In this document: piece by piece, positions 51,833 to 59,736 of the stretch | Position numbering within the stretch: the first letter of the stretch is position 1 | Layout: every line of letters starts with the position of its first letter | Assembly (NCBI RefSeq): GCF_024171815.1 | Contig: NZ_JAMTCJ010000003.1 | Span: forward strand, 496,001 to 560,000 | Direction of reading: 5' to 3' | Length of the DNA stretch: 64,000 bases | Source of the DNA: Williamsia maris | GTDB taxonomy: Bacteria > Actinomycetota > Actinomycetes > Mycobacteriales > Mycobacteriaceae | Program-made: the position numbers and the translations under genes | The notes under the pieces: model-generated | The model's input: only the letters and a program-made list of their open reading frames with translations | Databases searched by the model: none | Told to the model about the DNA's origin: nothing

Positions 51833-52741
51833 ATGACGAACACGACCCATGCCGGAACCCATGTGGTGGAAGTCGGACCGCGCGACGGCCTGCAGAACGA
51901 ACGAACCGCCCTGTCGGTGGACACCAAGGTCGACTTCATCACCCGCGCCGTCGACGCCGGGATGCGGCGGATCGAGGCCGTCAGCTTCGTCAATCCCAAG
52001 CGCGTGCCCCAGATGGCCGGTGCCGAAGAGGTGATGGCGGCACTCCCCCGTCGCGACGACGTCGACTACATCGGCCTGGTGCTCAACGAGCGCGGACTCG
52101 AACGCGCGCTCGCCGCGGACGTCGACGAGGTGAACGTCGTCGTCGTCTGTTCCGACGAGTTCAGTCAGCGCAACCAGGGCTGCGACGTCGAGGAAGGCCT
52201 GGCGCGCTGGAAGCGGATCGCCGCCGAGTCACGCGCCGCAGGCATGTTCACGACGGTCACTTTCGCGGTCTCGTTCGGATGCCCGTTCAGCGGCGAGATG
52301 CCCGCCGAGCGCGTCATCGACCTGATGGCCCGGGTCGCGGAATCGGGACCCGACGAGATCGCCATCGCCGACACCATCGGGGTCGGCGTGCCCGCCCAGG
52401 TTCGCGCCCTGCACGCGGGAGCGCGGCGGGTCGCACCCGACGTCGCGCTGCGGTGGCACTTCCACAACACCCGCAACACCGGTTATGCCAACGCGCTGAC
52501 CGCATTCGATCTCGGCGACTGCGCGTTGGACGCCAGCATCGGCGGGTTCGGCGGATGTCCGTTCGCCCCCAACGCGACCGGCAACATCGCCACCGAAGAC
52601 CTGAACTACGCGTTGCAGCGGTCGGGCGTCGACACCGGTATCGACGGTGCCGCCATCGCCGACGCGGCAACATGGATCGGTGCGCAGCTGGACTCACCCG
52701 TCCCCGCATTGTTCGGAAGAGCAGGTCCGTTCCCGAGCTGA
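51833..52741 (+). CDS. HMG-CoA lyase family protein
   Basis: A 302-residue TIM-barrel lyase. VGPRDGLQNE with the catalytic Arg/Asp, GCPFSGEMP, ADTIGVG, HFHNTRNTGYAN with metal-binding His, and GGCPFAPNATGNIATEDL near the C-terminus are present. The usual GGCPYAxGASGN motif is changed to GGCPFAPNATGN, so the substrate may be a 3-hydroxyacyl-CoA other than HMG-CoA. It is divergent from the regulator and operon above and probably completes the pathway by C-C cleavage. Start ATG 51833 is the first after the operator. Confidence 0.87.
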   Translation: MTNTTHAGTHVVEVGPRDGLQNERTALSVDTKVDFITRAVDAGMRRIEAVSFVNPKRVPQMAGAEEVMAALPRRDDVDYIGLVLNERGLERALAADVDEVNVVVVCSDEFSQRNQGCDVEEGLARWKRIAAESRAAGMFTTVTFAVSFGCPFSGEMPAERVIDLMARVAESGPDEIAIADTIGVGVPAQVRALHAGARRVAPDVALRWHFHNTRNTGYANALTAFDLGDCALDASIGGFGGCPFAPNATGNIATEDLNYALQRSGVDTGIDGAAIADAATWIGAQLDSPVPALFGRAGPFPS

Positions 52742-52764
52742 GCGACACTGAGGTCTCCGCGTTT

Positions 52765-52828
52765 CGCGCTCCACTTCTGCTGAGACGCTCCACATGCAAG
52801 CGGATCGCGACTGGACAACCGGAGCGCG
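52765..52828. repeat. Inverted-repeat element with related copy at 44985 (element B)
   Basis: CGCGCTCC at 52765-52772 and GGAGCGCG at 52821-52828 frame a segment whose first 40 bases (52768-52807) match 44985-45024 at 31 of 40 positions. It lies just after the HMGL stop and could terminate that rightward transcript. It is the right-hand member of the pair that brackets the catabolic island. Confidence 0.7.
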
Positions 52829-52882
52829 AACGTCAACGGCGGGTGAGTCGCCCGCGGTTCAGACTGCCGACACCGCACAATC

Positions 52883-53419
52883 ATGGTCATGACGAGGACG
52901 AAGGTGTGGCTCATCAGCGGGGTCACTCAGCAGATCGCGTGGTGGACGTTCCTGGTGTCGTCCCTGTTCGCGGGCGGGGTGACCTGGCTGGGTGGACGGG
53001 CCGGTCAGCCACTCGTCCCCGAGGACGAGTTCACCGTCTACCACGGGTCGTATCAGCCGCTGAACGGCGCCACGGTGTCCAAGGCGTACGAGACGTCGCT
53101 CGAGATCAACACGGACATCGGTTCCCCGACAGCGGATGTGGTGCGCACGGTCTCATTGTCGAGCTTCGTGATCCTGCTCATCGCGTCGGTGGTCCTGGCC
53201 GCACTTCTCCGCCGTCCCGTGCCGTCAGCCGGAGCCGTCGTCGTACCGCTCGTCGCGGCCACGATCGTCGCCGTCGCCTTGCCGGGTGGCAGATGGGGTG
53301 CGGGCCTGGACAACACCTGGTCGATGGTCGTGGTGCTGGCAGCGGTCGCACTACATCTGCTGTGGACGCACATACTGCGCACCCGATTTCAGCAGGCGAC
53401 CGCGACCGCGACCACGTGA
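52883..53419 (+). CDS. Four-span membrane protein of unknown function
   Basis: A 178-residue protein with hydrophobic spans near 15-33, 90-108, 117-133 and 145-162; a polar loop between spans 1 and 2 (VPEDEFTVYHGSYQPLNGATV) would face outside. No domain is recognised. Starts ATG 52883 or ATG 52889 are close together. It ends 5 bp before a strong hairpin terminator. Confidence 0.7.
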   Translation: MVMTRTKVWLISGVTQQIAWWTFLVSSLFAGGVTWLGGRAGQPLVPEDEFTVYHGSYQPLNGATVSKAYETSLEINTDIGSPTADVVRTVSLSSFVILLIASVVLAALLRRPVPSAGAVVVPLVAATIVAVALPGGRWGAGLDNTWSMVVVLAAVALHLLWTHILRTRFQQATATATT

Positions 53420-53424
53420 CGCCA

Positions 53425-53458
53425 ACGGCGGGTGAGTCCAGGAGGACCCACCCGCCGT
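53425..53458. terminator. Bidirectional hairpin terminator
   Basis: ACGGCGGGTGAGTCC (53425-53439) pairs with GGACCCACCCGCCGT (53444-53458), 15 bp with one mismatch and a four-base loop, between convergent genes ending at 53419 and 53489. Confidence 0.75.
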
Positions 53459-53488
53459 GTGCGGTGTTCTAGGAACTGCGCCTAGCGA

Positions 53489-54211
53489 TCAGTTGACGAA
53501 TTTCGCGCGGGCCGCCGCCTGGTCACCGATGACGAACTCGGGGTTGGTCACGTGCACATCGAGGGTGTTGTTCGGGCCCGCGATGATGGCGTTGAGCACG
53601 CCGGCGAACGGTCCGCAGTTCTGGAACGGCGGGATCGTGTAGGTGCCCTTGATGTGGGCGTCGGCCTGCGGCACGTCTCCGCCGAGAAGCTTGGTGGCGT
53701 CGAGCGATCCGGTCAGCTTGGCGGTGGTGGGTGCGGTGACACAGCTTCCGTTGGCCGGCACCAGGTTCAGGCTGGCCGAGCCGCTGTCGATGTTGAGCGG
53801 CTGCACCGAGTCGATCCGGATCTGGAAGGTCTGCGACACGTTCAGGTCCAGAGCAGGCGCGGTCTCCGTGCCACCCTGCGTGATGGTTCCGGTGACCTGC
53901 GACGGGTTGATGACCGAGATCTTGAAATTGGCCAGAGTGAACGGACCGAGCTTGAGCTTGGCGGCGGCCTGCGGGAGGTTGAGCGTTCCCTCCAGGTTGG
54001 TCAGGTCAGTACGCGTCACCAGCTTGGTCTTGGGGAACACGACGGGCTGCTGGGTCTTGGAGATGATGGTGGTTGTGTCCGCGTCGAAGTTGATGCCGAG
54101 GCTGTTGGACGGGTCCAGCGCGGCCTGCGCCTGGGTGGCCGACACCGTTCCCAGCGCCGCGGCGGCCATCACGGCCACGGACAGGGCGACCAGCCGATTA
54201 CGAATCTTCAT
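53489..54211 (-). CDS. Secreted beta-rich protein of unknown function
   Basis: A 240-residue exported protein with a signal peptide ending SATQAQA near residue 30. The mature domain is strand-rich (LPQAAAKLKLGPFTLANFKISV, SQTFQIRIDSVQPL, NAIIAGPNNTLDVHV) and has two cysteines (NGSC and QNCG), probably disulfide-linked. It resembles actinobacterial secreted proteins of the mycolata envelope, but no named family is assigned. GGGAG lies seven bases before ATG 54211. The upstream region is long and AT-richer than its surroundings. Confidence 0.68.
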   Translation of the reverse strand: MKIRNRLVALSVAVMAAAALGTVSATQAQAALDPSNSLGINFDADTTTIISKTQQPVVFPKTKLVTRTDLTNLEGTLNLPQAAAKLKLGPFTLANFKISVINPSQVTGTITQGGTETAPALDLNVSQTFQIRIDSVQPLNIDSGSASLNLVPANGSCVTAPTTAKLTGSLDATKLLGGDVPQADAHIKGTYTIPPFQNCGPFAGVLNAIIAGPNNTLDVHVTNPEFVIGDQAAARAKFVN

Positions 54212-54579
54212 TCACTTGCTCCCGCTATTCCTGGGGCACCTCGTTAGTGCCGACGAAACGGACACTAGTGATCACAGTTAAGACACAGTTCAATATCAGA
54301 GAAGGTTGGTTTAACTCACTACTGAGCGGTCTCGCGGTCGTATGAATGTCCAGTCGGTGCGGACGCACACATCTCGAAGTGGTCGAGCACGGGTCAGACC
54401 CGTTCCTGCGTAGCCAGATTCACGAATCGAACCGAACGATCGATCGCTCCCGCCGCCAATCCGCACAACCTTGTCGGCCGCCTGTCATCGGCGCACGGAA
54501 CGACGCGCCCACTTGTACTCTTCGTTCGTACGTACGGGGAGACGTGCGATCGATTGACGCTGCGGAACGAGGAACGACC
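54212..54579. other. Divergent intergenic region, 368 bp
   Basis: Upstream of both the secreted protein (leftward) and the LppU-like gene (rightward). The left part is AT-rich (TTAACTCACTACTGAG near 54310) and carries two CACAGTT copies 11 bp apart (54273-54279 and 54284-54290) beside a CACTAGTG palindrome (54263-54270), a likely promoter/operator area. The right part contains CGTTCGTACGTACGG near 54525. No RNA gene or ORF is supported; a long frame through this region has no ribosome site and no family match. Confidence 0.4.
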
Positions 54580-55266
54580 GTGAACCCTGATCCGCCGCTG
54601 TTCGGTCAGACACCACCCCATCAGTGGGATCAGCCGGGCCAGTGGCCCGGACCGCCACCACCACCGCCACCCCGCCGCAGTGACCGCGCGAAGTTGCTCA
54701 TCGCAGCAGCCGTTGTTGTGGTCATCGTGCTGATCGGGGCATTGGCGATGACCCTGTCGACCGGAGGCAGCAGACCGTCGACCACGGCGGAGTCGACATT
54801 CCAGAAGGCACCCGGCGTGGGCGACTGCGTCGAGTTCTCGACCTTGCCCTCGGGGACCGAGACGACCACCGTGCGGTCGTGCTCCGCGGTCGAGGCGACG
54901 CTGCAGGTGACCCAGACATTCCCGCCCGCCGACGGCGAGACAACCGGGACCTGCCCGAAATCCGAGTTCTCGATCACCAGCCCGACCTACACACGAGGGG
55001 CAGCAAGACGGAGCACCGGCGACTTCATCACCTGCTACCAGCCGAACTTTCGTGAGGGCCAGTGCTATTTGCTGGATGCAGGCCAGGAACAGGAGTCGTC
55101 GTTCGCAAATCTCCGCAGCGTCTCCTGCGCCACGGGGTCGCTCCGGGTCATCCGGCGAGTCGACGGCGACGCGACGGACGCCGCCTGTCGGGGACTGCAG
55201 GGGAAGTACACAATCCAGAACTTCACGCGTCCGGCGCGAACGTTTTGCTACGCCGAGAACAAGTGA
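54580..55266 (+). CDS. LppU-like Pro-rich membrane protein
   Basis: A 228-residue protein with a Pro-rich cytoplasmic leader (PPLFGQTPPHQWDQPGQWPGP then PPPPPPP), one membrane span near 38-58, and an outer domain with six cysteines (DCVEF, SCSAV, TCPKS, TCYQP, QCYLL, SCATG, ACRG, FCYAE). This composition resembles LppU/DUF-type mycobacterial membrane proteins of unknown function. GTG 54580 is chosen because AGGAACGACC precedes it. A role at the cell surface is plausible. Confidence 0.68.
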   Translation: MNPDPPLFGQTPPHQWDQPGQWPGPPPPPPPRRSDRAKLLIAAAVVVVIVLIGALAMTLSTGGSRPSTTAESTFQKAPGVGDCVEFSTLPSGTETTTVRSCSAVEATLQVTQTFPPADGETTGTCPKSEFSITSPTYTRGAARRSTGDFITCYQPNFREGQCYLLDAGQEQESSFANLRSVSCATGSLRVIRRVDGDATDAACRGLQGKYTIQNFTRPARTFCYAENK

Positions 55267-55307
55267 CCGACCTCCGCCACGCTGTCCCAGGCGGTTAGCG
55301 TGACGCC

Positions 55308-55817
55308 ATGACCTCGTCCCGCGCTCTGCGCGTGGTGCTCACCTCCGACACCCATCTCCCCAAACGCGCGAAGGTACTTCCCGATGAGTTGCTCGTCGCG
55401 ATCGACGACGCGGACGTGGTGATCCACGCCGGCGACTGGGTGGACCTCGCGACGTTCGAGCTGCTCGACGCGCGGTCGGAACGGCTCATCGCCTGCTGGG
55501 GGAACAACGACGGACCGGAACTGCGGGCGCAGATGCCCGAGCGCGCCGATGTCACCATCGACGGTCTGCGAATCACGGTCACCCATGAGACCGGCGTCTC
55601 GACCGGCCGCGACCACCGGATGTCGCTGGCGTACCCCGACACCGACATCCTCGTGTTCGGCCACAGCCACATCCCATGGGACACCACCACCGACACCGGA
55701 CTGCGTCTGCTGAACCCGGGCTCCCCCACCGATCGACGACGCCAACCACACTGCACCTACATGACGACCACCATCGCCGACGGCGTCCTCGGCGACGTGC
55801 GCCTCCACGAGCTGTAG
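55308..55817 (+). CDS. Metallophosphoesterase (YfcE/MJ0936-type)
   Basis: A 169-residue calcineurin-like phosphodiesterase. The metal motifs are TSDTHLP, HAGDWVD, GNNDG, THE and FGHSHIP, all spaced as in YfcE. It hydrolyses phosphodiesters; the physiological substrate is unknown. It begins 41 bp after the preceding stop and the SDR gene follows 44 bp later. Confidence 0.9.
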   Translation: MTSSRALRVVLTSDTHLPKRAKVLPDELLVAIDDADVVIHAGDWVDLATFELLDARSERLIACWGNNDGPELRAQMPERADVTIDGLRITVTHETGVSTGRDHRMSLAYPDTDILVFGHSHIPWDTTTDTGLRLLNPGSPTDRRRQPHCTYMTTTIADGVLGDVRLHEL

Positions 55818-55861
55818 CCGGACACGACGCGGTCGATACGCTGGGCCACGGAGGCCCACAC

Positions 55862-56824
55862 ATGAACCCGCTCACCACAGCCGTCGACGTCCTGCTCGAT
55901 CGGACGGTCATCCCCGGTTACTCGCGCATCGGATCGTCGGTGCGCAGTCGTTTCTGGGCACCCGACCCGGAACCCTTCGACAGTCCCGTCGACATCGTCG
56001 TGACCGGCGGCAGTTCCGGCCTGGGGGCTGCGGCCGCCACCGAGCTTGCCCGACTCGGCGCGCGCGTGCACCTCGTCGGCCGCACCGCCGAGCGGCTCGG
56101 GTCGTCGGCGCAGAAAGTCCGGCGCCAGGTCCCCGACGCGGAGGTGACGATCCACGAGTACGACATCAGCGACCTCGACGCGGTGTCACGGCTGGTCGCG
56201 GCACTCACCACCGACCTCACGCGCGTCCACGCCGTGATCCACAGTGCCGGGGTGATGCCGCCCGAGCGGACGCTCTCGGCGCAGGGACACGAGTCGGCGT
56301 TCGCGACCCATGTGCTCGGCCCGGTCGCGCTGACCGTCGGTCTGCGTCCGTTGTTCGACGCGACGTCGCGGGCCGTGTTCGTCTCCAGCGGTGGGATGTA
56401 TCCCGTGCCGCTGCAGACCACGGACTTCGAGTTCACCGAGGGCACCTACTCCGGACTCACCGCCTACGCGCGCACCAAACGCATGCAGGTGGTGGTCACC
56501 GAACAACTGGCGCAACGGTTCTCGGGGCCAGATGACGCCGTCGTGCACAGCATGCACCCCGGATGGGCGGCGACACCCGGTGTCACCGACTCGATCCCGG
56601 GATTCGGCAGCGTCATGAAGCCGATCCTGCGCACCGCGCAGGCCGGCGCCGACACCATCGTGTGGCTGGCGGCCTCCCCCGAGGCCGTACAGACCACCGG
56701 CAAGTTCTGGCACGACCGCGCCGTACGCCCCACGCACTACCCGTCCTGGCGCAAGGACTCGCCGAGCGCGCGAGAAGCGTTGTGGCAGGCGGTCGTGGAC
56801 GCAACCGGCATCGAACAGGCGTAG
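55862..56824 (+). CDS. Short-chain dehydrogenase/reductase
   Basis: A 320-residue NAD(P)H-dependent oxidoreductase. The dinucleotide motif TGGSSGLG is near residue 47-54, HSAGVM replaces NNAG, and the active site is SSGG...YARTKRMQ (YxxxK). An N-terminal region of about 40 residues precedes the Rossmann fold, and the C-terminus WRKDSPSAREALWQAVVDATG resembles the group that includes retinol/DHRS12-type reductases. Substrate unknown. The ATG at 55862 is used; the longer frame runs into the phosphodiesterase gene. Confidence 0.85.
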   Translation: MNPLTTAVDVLLDRTVIPGYSRIGSSVRSRFWAPDPEPFDSPVDIVVTGGSSGLGAAAATELARLGARVHLVGRTAERLGSSAQKVRRQVPDAEVTIHEYDISDLDAVSRLVAALTTDLTRVHAVIHSAGVMPPERTLSAQGHESAFATHVLGPVALTVGLRPLFDATSRAVFVSSGGMYPVPLQTTDFEFTEGTYSGLTAYARTKRMQVVVTEQLAQRFSGPDDAVVHSMHPGWAATPGVTDSIPGFGSVMKPILRTAQAGADTIVWLAASPEAVQTTGKFWHDRAVRPTHYPSWRKDSPSAREALWQAVVDATGIEQA

Positions 56825-56853
56825 CCACACGTCCCGGTGAGCGGCCCTTTCCG

Positions 56854-57297
56854 CTACCGATTCAACTGGCGCGCGTGGGTCAGATCGAGGACGAACAGCG
56901 CGGCACCCTGTACGACGACCGCTGCCCCGTGTCCGCGAGCCTGCTCGGCGGTGATGCGGCCGCGGAAGCTCGGTGTGTGTGCGATGAGATGGGCTCCGCC
57001 CGTGACGTACCCGACGTCGAGACCGGTGTTGATCAGCAGCAGTCGGCGCAGCTTAGGTGTGGTGGGCGGGGTCGACTGCAGGGTGGACACGGCTGCGATC
57101 GCGACATCGATCGCACCCCACATCGCGTTCTGGAGTCCGAATGCGCGGCTGCGCTCCGAGCCTCCCAGCAACGCCAACGCCCCGCCACCGACGACGGACG
57201 CACCGCCCCACAGCGTCAGGCGGCGGGTCAGGCGGCGTGAGACATCGGGCGCGAGATCGTCTGGAGTCGCGCCGTTGTCCGCCATGCCTCTGATCAT
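56854..57297 (-). CDS. Four-span membrane protein of unknown function
   Basis: A 147-residue protein with hydrophobic spans (for example LWGGASVVGGGALALLGG, AIDVAIAAVSTL, RRLLLINTGLDVGYVTGGAHLI and HGAAVVVQGAALFVLDLTH). No domain is recognised. ATG 57297 or ATG 57285 may start it; the shorter form has AGAGG only one base before its ATG. It is followed by another small membrane gene on the same strand. Confidence 0.62.
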   Translation of the reverse strand: MIRGMADNGATPDDLAPDVSRRLTRRLTLWGGASVVGGGALALLGGSERSRAFGLQNAMWGAIDVAIAAVSTLQSTPPTTPKLRRLLLINTGLDVGYVTGGAHLIAHTPSFRGRITAEQARGHGAAVVVQGAALFVLDLTHARQLNR

Positions 57298-57317
57298 GCC
57301 AAGTCTCACATGTCCGG

Positions 57318-57620
57318 TCAGCGGGGTCGGCGCCATCGCGCGACGGCGCCGACGACCACGACGGCAATCGAGATGGGCCAGACGACGGCTGCGAACAACG
57401 CCGCCAACGCCAACTGCACCGCGCGGGAGAATCCGTCCTCTCCCCGGGAGCGCGCGACAACAACGATCACGGCGACGAGGCCACAGATCGCACCGAGCGC
57501 GACTCCCTGGAGGTACCAGAGGGGTAGAGAAGGACCGACATCGCCGCCGCCTAACGACAGCTCGCACGTCGTGGTTGCCGGTCCGTTCACCGGGCCCATG
57601 ATGCACCCGGACGACGTCAT
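57318..57620 (-). CDS. Small two-span membrane protein
   Basis: A 100-residue protein with a short outer N-terminus containing two cysteines, two hydrophobic spans (LQGVALGAICGLVAVIVVVARS and AVQLALAALFAAVVWPISIAVVVVGAVARW) and a basic tail. No family recognised. It ends 20 bp before the next membrane gene start and begins 19 bp after the alkyltransferase-like gene, suggesting one transcript. Confidence 0.6.
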   Translation of the reverse strand: MTSSGCIMGPVNGPATTTCELSLGGGDVGPSLPLWYLQGVALGAICGLVAVIVVVARSRGEDGFSRAVQLALAALFAAVVWPISIAVVVVGAVARWRRPR

Positions 57621-57639
57621 TCATGCGTCGACGGCGCGG

Positions 57640-57960
57640 TCACGCGGAGCCCCCGGCGGTCTCGTCGGGCCACCAGCGCGCGCGTCCGACGTCGACGATC
57701 CCGCGCCGCAGTGGCGTGCCCTCGCTGTGCCACTGCGTCTGCGCCTCGACCATCAGATGGGCGGGCAGGGTTCCGGTGGCGCGCACGACCCGCCACCACG
57801 TGACCGACGGTCCGTACCGCGCCATGACACCACCGACGCCGCGCGGTCCGCCGCGCTGCAGATGTTCGGCGATGTCGCCAAAGGTCATCACACGACCACT
57901 CGGAATGCGGTCGACGACATCGAGCACCTCGATGGCGAAGTCGTCCCGGGCATCGCTCAT
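57640..57960 (-). CDS. Alkyltransferase-like (ATL) protein without catalytic Cys
   Basis: A 106-residue relative of the O6-alkylguanine-DNA alkyltransferase DNA-binding domain. IPSGRVMTFGDIAEHL and RGVGGVMARYGPSVTWWRVVRATG are typical; the usual PCHR active site is replaced by a Trp-containing TWWRV, as in ATL proteins that flag O6-alkylguanine for nucleotide-excision repair without repairing it. No N-terminal domain. The start codon is 19 bp after an unrelated stop. Confidence 0.83.
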   Translation of the reverse strand: MSDARDDFAIEVLDVVDRIPSGRVMTFGDIAEHLQRGGPRGVGGVMARYGPSVTWWRVVRATGTLPAHLMVEAQTQWHSEGTPLRRGIVDVGRARWWPDETAGGSA

Positions 57961-58018
57961 CGGACTCCCCTCCTCGCGTCGGTTGCAGGTTCGCCGGCGG
58001 CGTCGAACGCCCCGGCCA

Positions 58019-58492
58019 TCACCGAGGAGTTCGGATCACCGTCACCTCGCCTTCGTCGGAGGTGGGGGCCTCGAAAGCCGAGCGATACGCCTCCATCGTG
58101 CCCTCGTCGACCACGACATCATCAGGGTGCGATCCCCGACGCCGGGTCAGCCGGTCGCGTACCAGTGACGCATCGGTGTCAAGAAAGACGACCTCGACCT
58201 CCGCCCGATGCGTTCGCCCCAGCTCCCGATACTCGTCGCGCATCGCGCGTGACGGGAACGCGTAGTCGACGACGACATCAGCACCTGCACCGAGGGCGTC
58301 CGAGATGGCCACACGCTGACCCGCGCGAATGTCGGCGGCGACCTCGGGCGGCACCGCCGAAGACCCCGTGAAACCCCTGCCCCACGCCTCGGCATCGATC
58401 GAGAAGCGGACCCAACCACGATCCTCCAGAGTTCGCGCATAGGTGGACTTGCCGGCGCCCGCCATTCCGCACATCAGGATCAGACGACTCAT
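58019..58492 (-). CDS. Small P-loop kinase (AAA_33/gluconokinase-like)
   Basis: A 157-residue ATP-binding protein. The P-loop GMAGAGKST is at residues 9-17, and the lid/Arg region LVRDRLTRRRGSHPDD and VVVDYAFPSRAMRDEY suggest a nucleoside/gluconate or RNA-end kinase-type fold of the AAA_33 family. Substrate unknown. The chosen start avoids an upstream frame through the hairpin region. It lies just downstream of the long hairpin after ychF. Confidence 0.8.
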   Translation of the reverse strand: MSRLILMCGMAGAGKSTYARTLEDRGWVRFSIDAEAWGRGFTGSSAVPPEVAADIRAGQRVAISDALGAGADVVVDYAFPSRAMRDEYRELGRTHRAEVEVVFLDTDASLVRDRLTRRRGSHPDDVVVDEGTMEAYRSAFEAPTSDEGEVTVIRTPR

Positions 58493-58545
58493 CCTCGGCT
58501 CTTCCTCAACTCCTGGACAAACATGACGATGATGCCCCATGCATC

Positions 58546-58590
58546 ATCCGTAGCAGTTCGTGTCGCCCAGCGATACGAACTGCTACGGAT
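58546..58590 (-). terminator. Very long near-perfect hairpin after ychF
   Basis: ATCCGTAGCAGTTCGTGTCG and its near-perfect complement form a 21-bp stem with one G-T wobble and a CCA loop. It lies 18 bp after the ychF stop and 54 bp before the kinase start, so it separates two leftward genes. A stem this long is exceptional for a simple terminator. Confidence 0.7.
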
Positions 58591-58608
58591 TCGACCAGGA
58601 CGGAGTCG

Positions 58609-59688
58609 TCAGACGTTGAAGCGGAACTCGACCACGTCGCCATCGGACATGACGTAGTCCTTGCCCTCCATGCGCACCTTGCCTGCGGCCTTGGCCGCGG
58701 CCATGGTCCCGTTGGCGTCGAGGTCGTCGAACGACACGATCTCGGCCTTGATGAAGCCCTTCTCGAAGTCGGTGTGGATCACGCCGGCCGCCTTGGGGGC
58801 GGTGTCGCCCTTGTGGATCGTCCACGCGCGCGACTCCTTCGGCCCCGCGGTGAGGTAGGTCTGCAGCCCGAGGGTGTGGAATCCGGCGCGGGCCAACGAG
58901 TGCAGGCCGGGCTCGGTCTGACCGATAGAGTCCAGCAACTCCTGTGCGTCCTCGGCGTCGAGTTCGAGCAGCTCGCTCTCGACCTTCGCGTCGAGGAACA
59001 CCGCGTCGGCGGGGGCGACCGCGGCGCGCAGCTCGTCCTTGCGCGCGTCGTCGGTGAGCACCGACTCGTCGGCGTTGAAGACGTAGAGGAAAGGCTTGGT
59101 GGTCATCAGGTGCAGATCCCGCAGCGACGCGAGGTCGATCGAATCCTGCTGCGAGAACAGCGTCTTGCCGCTGTTGAGCAGCTCCTGCGCCTTCTGGGCC
59201 GCGGCCAGCGAATCGGCCAGGCTCTTGTCCTTGCGCGCGTCCTTCTCCAGACGCGGGATGGCCTTGTCCAGCGTCTGCATGTCGGCCAGGATCAGCTCGG
59301 TCTCGATGACCTCGATGTCGGCGAGCGGATCGACCCGGCCGTCGACGTGCACCACGTCGTCGTCGGCGAAGACCCGGACGACCTGACAGATGGCCTCGGC
59401 CTCGCGGATGTTGGCCAGGAACTGGTTGCCCATCCCCTCGCCCTCCGAGGCACCCTTCACGATCCCCGCGATGTCGACGAACGACACCGTCGCGGGCAGG
59501 ATCTTCTCGCTGGAGTGGATCTCCGCGAGACGGGCCAGGCGGGAATCGGGCAGTTCCACCATTCCCACGTTCGGCTCGATGGTGGCGAACGGGTAGTTCG
59601 CAGCCAGCACATCGTTGCGGGTCAGGGCGTTGAACAGGGTTGACTTGCCGACGTTGGGCAGTCCGACGATTCCAAGGGTGAGGCTCAC
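58609..59688 (-). CDS. ychF: GTPase/ATPase YchF (Obg-family OLA1)
   Basis: A 359-residue P-loop protein of the OLA1/YchF group that prefers ATP and binds the ribosome; it represses catalase and other stress responses in other bacteria. GLPNVGKST (8-16), ANYPFATIEPN and DIAGIVKGAS...G are present, plus the C-terminal TGS domain with GDVVEFRFNV. Position next to a membrane transporter gene is unremarkable. The start at 59688 is the first in-frame ATG before MSLTLGIVGLP. Confidence 0.95.
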   Translation of the reverse strand: MSLTLGIVGLPNVGKSTLFNALTRNDVLAANYPFATIEPNVGMVELPDSRLARLAEIHSSEKILPATVSFVDIAGIVKGASEGEGMGNQFLANIREAEAICQVVRVFADDDVVHVDGRVDPLADIEVIETELILADMQTLDKAIPRLEKDARKDKSLADSLAAAQKAQELLNSGKTLFSQQDSIDLASLRDLHLMTTKPFLYVFNADESVLTDDARKDELRAAVAPADAVFLDAKVESELLELDAEDAQELLDSIGQTEPGLHSLARAGFHTLGLQTYLTAGPKESRAWTIHKGDTAPKAAGVIHTDFEKGFIKAEIVSFDDLDANGTMAAAKAAGKVRMEGKDYVMSDGDVVEFRFNV

Positions 59689-59736
59689 GAGGTACCAGTC
59701 TAGTTTTCGCGACCGGCCCAGCTCGCACCCGTGGCC

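Noticed and set aside
54346-54579. Upstream extension of the LppU-like gene
   Set aside because: The extra 78 residues have no ribosome site and no membrane-protein character, and the GTG at 54580 has a good ribosome site.
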